Shown here: in pieces, positions 61,605-64,000 of the stretch | Layout of the letters: each line of letters begins with the position of its first letter | How positions within the stretch are numbered: the first letter of the stretch is position 1 | Origin: Luteibacter rhizovicinus DSM 16549 | GTDB lineage: Bacteria > Pseudomonadota > Gammaproteobacteria > Xanthomonadales > Rhodanobacteraceae | NCBI RefSeq assembly: GCF_001887595.1 | Contig: NZ_CP017480.1 | Coordinates: 4,120,001-4,184,000 of the forward strand | Length of the DNA stretch: 64,000 nt | Direction of reading: 5' to 3' | Made by a program: the position numbers and the translations under genes | Notes under the pieces: model-generated | Databases searched by the model: none | Told to the model about the DNA's origin: nothing | What the model saw: the letters and a program-made list of their open reading frames with translations, nothing else

Positions 61605-61814
61605 GGTGCGCCTCCGGTTAAGACAGACCAGAGGTAACAAGGGGGTGTGACCGTCTTATGTCAGTGGGTGAAAATCAACCTGAATGGAGATCATGTCCTG
61701 GTCACCCTGGTGGAAGGTGCAAAGCCGCCCGGTCTCGACGCTGAGCATGTGAACGGTCATCCGAGACGGCTGAACCTTCGTCGTTGCCGGTGCCCGACAT
61801 GGCGTTCGCGGCCA

Positions 61815-62354
61815 CTAGGACTCCGGACATGGCGATGTTTCCACCGGCATGTATCGCGCTGGCCCAGACGCATCGGGCACCAGCTCTACGACCGAGGCCG
61901 AACAGAAGCCACCACCGTGCTCTCGCACTTCATAGTCATGGCCCGCTTTTGGCGAAAAAACGACGCTGGTGAGGCTGCAACGCTCCCCAGAATCCCTGTA
62001 GACAACGGTGAAGCCTTTCGGGACGGGAGCTATGTCTCCACGATCCCGGAACGTGACCGTCAGGTTTACGCCTGCCGCAACGTAATATTCAGTCGCATCT
62101 CCGGACTCCCTTAACGGGTATGGCATCTGCAGATCGTGACGCTTGTTTCCGTAATACGCGAACCCCTCTAGTCTCATATCGTCACGATCGCATGTCTTAT
62201 GGCTATACAAGACTGGCTGATTGCCAACGATACGTACGCGAGCGCGCGCACCTGTCGTCGGCTCCTTATATGAGCGCAACTGGGCGCATCCACCCAAGGC
62301 GAACAGGACGATCGTGGCGAGCAGAAGTAAGCAACACGCGGCGATTTTATTCAT
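61815..62354 (-). CDS. Lipoprotein of unknown function
   Basis: A 179-residue lipoprotein. The signal MNKIAACCLLLLATIVLFALGGCAQ puts the lipidated Cys at 23. The mature part is beta-rich (ARVRIVGNQPVLYSHKTCDRDDMRLEGFAYYGN, then YYVAAGVNLTVTFRDRG) with several cysteines (KTCDR, RCSLTS, FCSAS, PCPES) that may pair. Base use is a little less GC-rich than the neighbours. It starts eight bases inside the end of the TPR lipoprotein gene, so the two are coupled and probably act together at the outer membrane. Confidence 0.78.
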   Translation of the reverse strand: MNKIAACCLLLLATIVLFALGGCAQLRSYKEPTTGARARVRIVGNQPVLYSHKTCDRDDMRLEGFAYYGNKRHDLQMPYPLRESGDATEYYVAAGVNLTVTFRDRGDIAPVPKGFTVVYRDSGERCSLTSVVFSPKAGHDYEVREHGGGFCSASVVELVPDASGPARYMPVETSPCPES

Positions 62355-63288
62355 GGCCTGATAGCACCCGCGAACCCATGATCCACTCAACGGCACCGTA
62401 TGGCGCAAGGTGATCGAGATTCGCCATCATCTTTCGGGCCCCTGCGTCATCTTTCTTGACGTATTTCAGGTAGGCGCCGCGAAAGAAGTAGAATTCCGCA
62501 AGCGCATCTTGTCGATCGGCGTTGTTGGGGATCGCCGCGATCCGCTGCGCTACTTCTTCGCTGTTGTCGCTGCCGTTCCACATACTCAAGAGCGAGCTGC
62601 GATAGCCGACATCATACGAAGCAAGCGCTGTCGCGTACGACTCGAGCTGGGAGCTGGTCGCCACGGGATCATTCGATCTCGCCTGCACATAACGGTAGTA
62701 GAGCGCCTTGTAGGCCTGAAAAGATCGACCTTCCGTCAGGTCTTGCGAGTCTTCTAATGCACGGACCGCATCCTGCCACTGCTCTAGCTGCATATAGGCG
62801 AGTGCTGCATCGAAGAATCCCTCTCTATTCAGGGTTCTCATGACAGCGACGTTAAGTCGATTCCTGCCGACCTCATCGTCCTTCGCTTGTGCGAGCAACG
62901 GCTTGAGTATCGCCAAGGCGCCGTTCGGGTCATTGCGATTGAGAAGAATGCTGGCTTTGGTGAACGCAAACGGCTTCGGTAACGGCGAGGGAAGCAAGGA
63001 AGTTGCGCGATCAATCGCGTCAAGCGCCTCTTTTTGCCTGCCCAGTGAGTCTAGCGCCGCCGCCTGCGTCTTGACGGCCCTCGCCTTTTCGATCGGTGAC
63101 GTAGCTCCCGATTCCTGTTTACGTGCGGCGCGCAGCGTTTCTTCCCACGAGTCATGGAGATAGTTCGGGGTACTCGCTAATGACGAACCGGCCTGTACCA
63201 ACGGGCCGGCTTTTTGAATTTTCGATGCGCAGCCACCCAGGAATACGAGCGTGGAGGCGACGGCAATAAGAACGCGATTTGTTGGCAT
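62347..63288 (-). CDS. TPR-type lipoprotein of unknown function
   Basis: A 313-residue lipoprotein with signal MPTNRVLIAVASTLVFLGGCAS (Cys20) and a helical mature part with TPR-like units (KTQAAALDSLGRQKEALDAIDRATSLLP and KASILLNRNDPNGALAILKPLLAQ). Codon use is less GC-rich than the core genes here. It resembles the tetratricopeptide lipoproteins linked to surface or secretion systems, but I do not recognise the family. An ATG at 63297 is an alternative. It overlaps the next lipoprotein gene by eight bases. Confidence 0.75.
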   Translation of the reverse strand: MPTNRVLIAVASTLVFLGGCASKIQKAGPLVQAGSSLASTPNYLHDSWEETLRAARKQESGATSPIEKARAVKTQAAALDSLGRQKEALDAIDRATSLLPSPLPKPFAFTKASILLNRNDPNGALAILKPLLAQAKDDEVGRNRLNVAVMRTLNREGFFDAALAYMQLEQWQDAVRALEDSQDLTEGRSFQAYKALYYRYVQARSNDPVATSSQLESYATALASYDVGYRSSLLSMWNGSDNSEEVAQRIAAIPNNADRQDALAEFYFFRGAYLKYVKKDDAGARKMMANLDHLAPYGAVEWIMGSRVLSGHE

Positions 63289-63542
63289 GCAACTCACTTG
63301 GTATCCATTCCTTGAAATTTTTCTATGTCACGAAATCAGCTGGGCCAATGATGCCGCCGACCGAAGGAGCACGTGCCTATCCGTGCTTGCGCCACGCAAA
63401 AAGTGCGGCATCGTCATCGACGATCCCTGGACGAACAACACACGCTTGTCGGATCGCCGTATCGGCCGTGGCCAGAGATTCTTTAGACCCTGGATAACGA
63501 CCCCGGCAGGCATGACCACGCATCTCGTGGTATGAAGTGCCG

Positions 63543-64000
63543 ATGCCACATCCCCCCGCGCCCAGCATCCAAGCCGCCCTCGCCGCTCTGGCGGGTCGCG
63601 AATGTCGCAGTGCCGCGCGTGCGCTGGCCGATGTGAAGGACCGCCACCGCGGGATCCACGAGGCGCGCAAATCCTTACGACGACTGAAAAGCCTACTTAC
63701 GCTTGGGGCGGAACCCTTCGCCGCACAGCTGCCTGCCCTTACCGAACGCATCGGTAAGCTCGCCGCGGGCCTCTCCCCCTTGCGCGACGCTCATGTGGCG
63801 CTACATACCGCCCAAGTGCTCGCCGGTCCCGGCCCGTCGCCCGAATGGCAGGCAGCCATCCACGCGCTGGCGAACCGCCGGGACGGCCGCCTCGCTGCCG
63901 CGCTGACGAAGGACCCACGCTTCCTCAAACGCCGCCATCAGATTCGCGACCTCGGCGACGCCATCGAAGTCCTGCCCTGGAAGGCTGTCACCCGGCGCGC
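63543..64000 (+). CDS. CHAD-domain protein (3' end beyond the window)
   Basis: The first 152 residues of a CHAD-domain protein are visible. The conserved histidine helices are HRGIHEARKSLRRLKSLLTL near residue 37 and LSPLRDAHVALHT near 79, with a later KRRHQIRDLGDAIE. CHAD domains bind polyphosphate granules or phosphorylated anions. The ATG at 63543 has only a weak ribosome site. The 254-base gap before it has no recognisable feature. Confidence 0.85.
   Translation, partial: MPHPPAPSIQAALAALAGRECRSAARALADVKDRHRGIHEARKSLRRLKSLLTLGAEPFAAQLPALTERIGKLAAGLSPLRDAHVALHTAQVLAGPGPSPEWQAAIHALANRRDGRLAAALTKDPRFLKRRHQIRDLGDAIEVLPWKAVTRR

Noticed and set aside
61647..62114. A plus-strand frame of 155 codons overlapping the lipoprotein gene and the spacer before pitA
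   Set aside because: The first 40 residues look slightly protein-like, but most of it is antisense to a good lipoprotein gene and it lacks a ribosome site. A decayed gene start in the spacer cannot be excluded.

Overview
The window is a GC-rich chromosomal stretch from a gammaproteobacterium of the Lysobacterales (Xanthomonadales). A Rhodanobacteraceae-type genome (Luteibacter/Dyella-like) is the best guess. The basis is the protein content: a gammaproteobacterial ndk-rlmN-pilF-rodZ-yfgM-bamB-der run, guaB-guaA, a HiPIP electron carrier, a bacterial 3-hydroxyanthranilate dioxygenase and an MtnB/D/C methionine-salvage set. There are also dispersed GTGGGAGCCGATTCATCGGCGA-type palindromic repeats. 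Genus placement is inference. I see no rRNA, tRNA, prophage, transposase or CRISPR array.

Region 1 (1-9.9 kb) is an accessory and stress region: tag (cut by the left edge), a TetR regulator with an NTF2-like partner and a perfect 26-bp operator, an old-yellow-enzyme reductase, a LysR/aldo-keto reductase divergent pair, an HxlR/MFS divergent pair with trxC, a ThuA-like unknown, and a HipB-HipA toxin-antitoxin pair with inverted-repeat operators. Region 2 (10-22.8 kb) is core metabolism and envelope assembly: guaB-guaA, folD, a rhodanese-ThiF sulfur-carrier adenylyltransferase, and der, bamB, yfgM, rodZ, pilF, rlmN and ndk, all on the minus strand apart from one acetyltransferase. Region 3 (22.9-30.9 kb) is fatty-acid beta-oxidation, with a PsrA-like regulator behind a consensus PsrA-type operator followed by fadN-type and fadA genes, then an MBL hydrolase, an amine-oxidase-like flavoprotein, nbaC and a NUDIX hydrolase.

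Region 4 (31-45 kb) has an outer-membrane barrel protein, two tandem APC permeases, a candidate small RNA, HiPIP, and a methionine-salvage region. There mtnB-mtnD are separated from mtnC by a three-gene insertion, and the final steps (methionine aminotransferase plus omega-amidase) lie a few genes away. The two methionine-salvage units share a TTTGG-N4-CCAAA palindrome. Region 5 (45-63.5 kb) holds an MrfA/MrfB (YprA/YprB)-like helicase-nuclease DNA-repair operon followed by two tiny genes, one a metallothionein-like protein. It also holds a SRAP (YedK/HMCES) abasic-site protein, two divergent L,D-transpeptidases, a 2OG-Fe oxygenase, BON and glycine-zipper stress proteins, an alpha/beta hydrolase, an AraC regulator, an AT-hook protein with a bestrophin-like channel, a Pit phosphate transporter and two lipoproteins. 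A CHAD-domain gene runs off the right edge.

The features most worth following up are: REP-like palindromes that have entered coding sequence (inside mrfB and at the 3' end of the bestrophin gene); the mrfAB-metallothionein operon; the shared palindrome at the mtn genes; a free-standing Rho-independent transcript at about 35.4 kb; and several operators whose sequences point to the neighbouring regulator.
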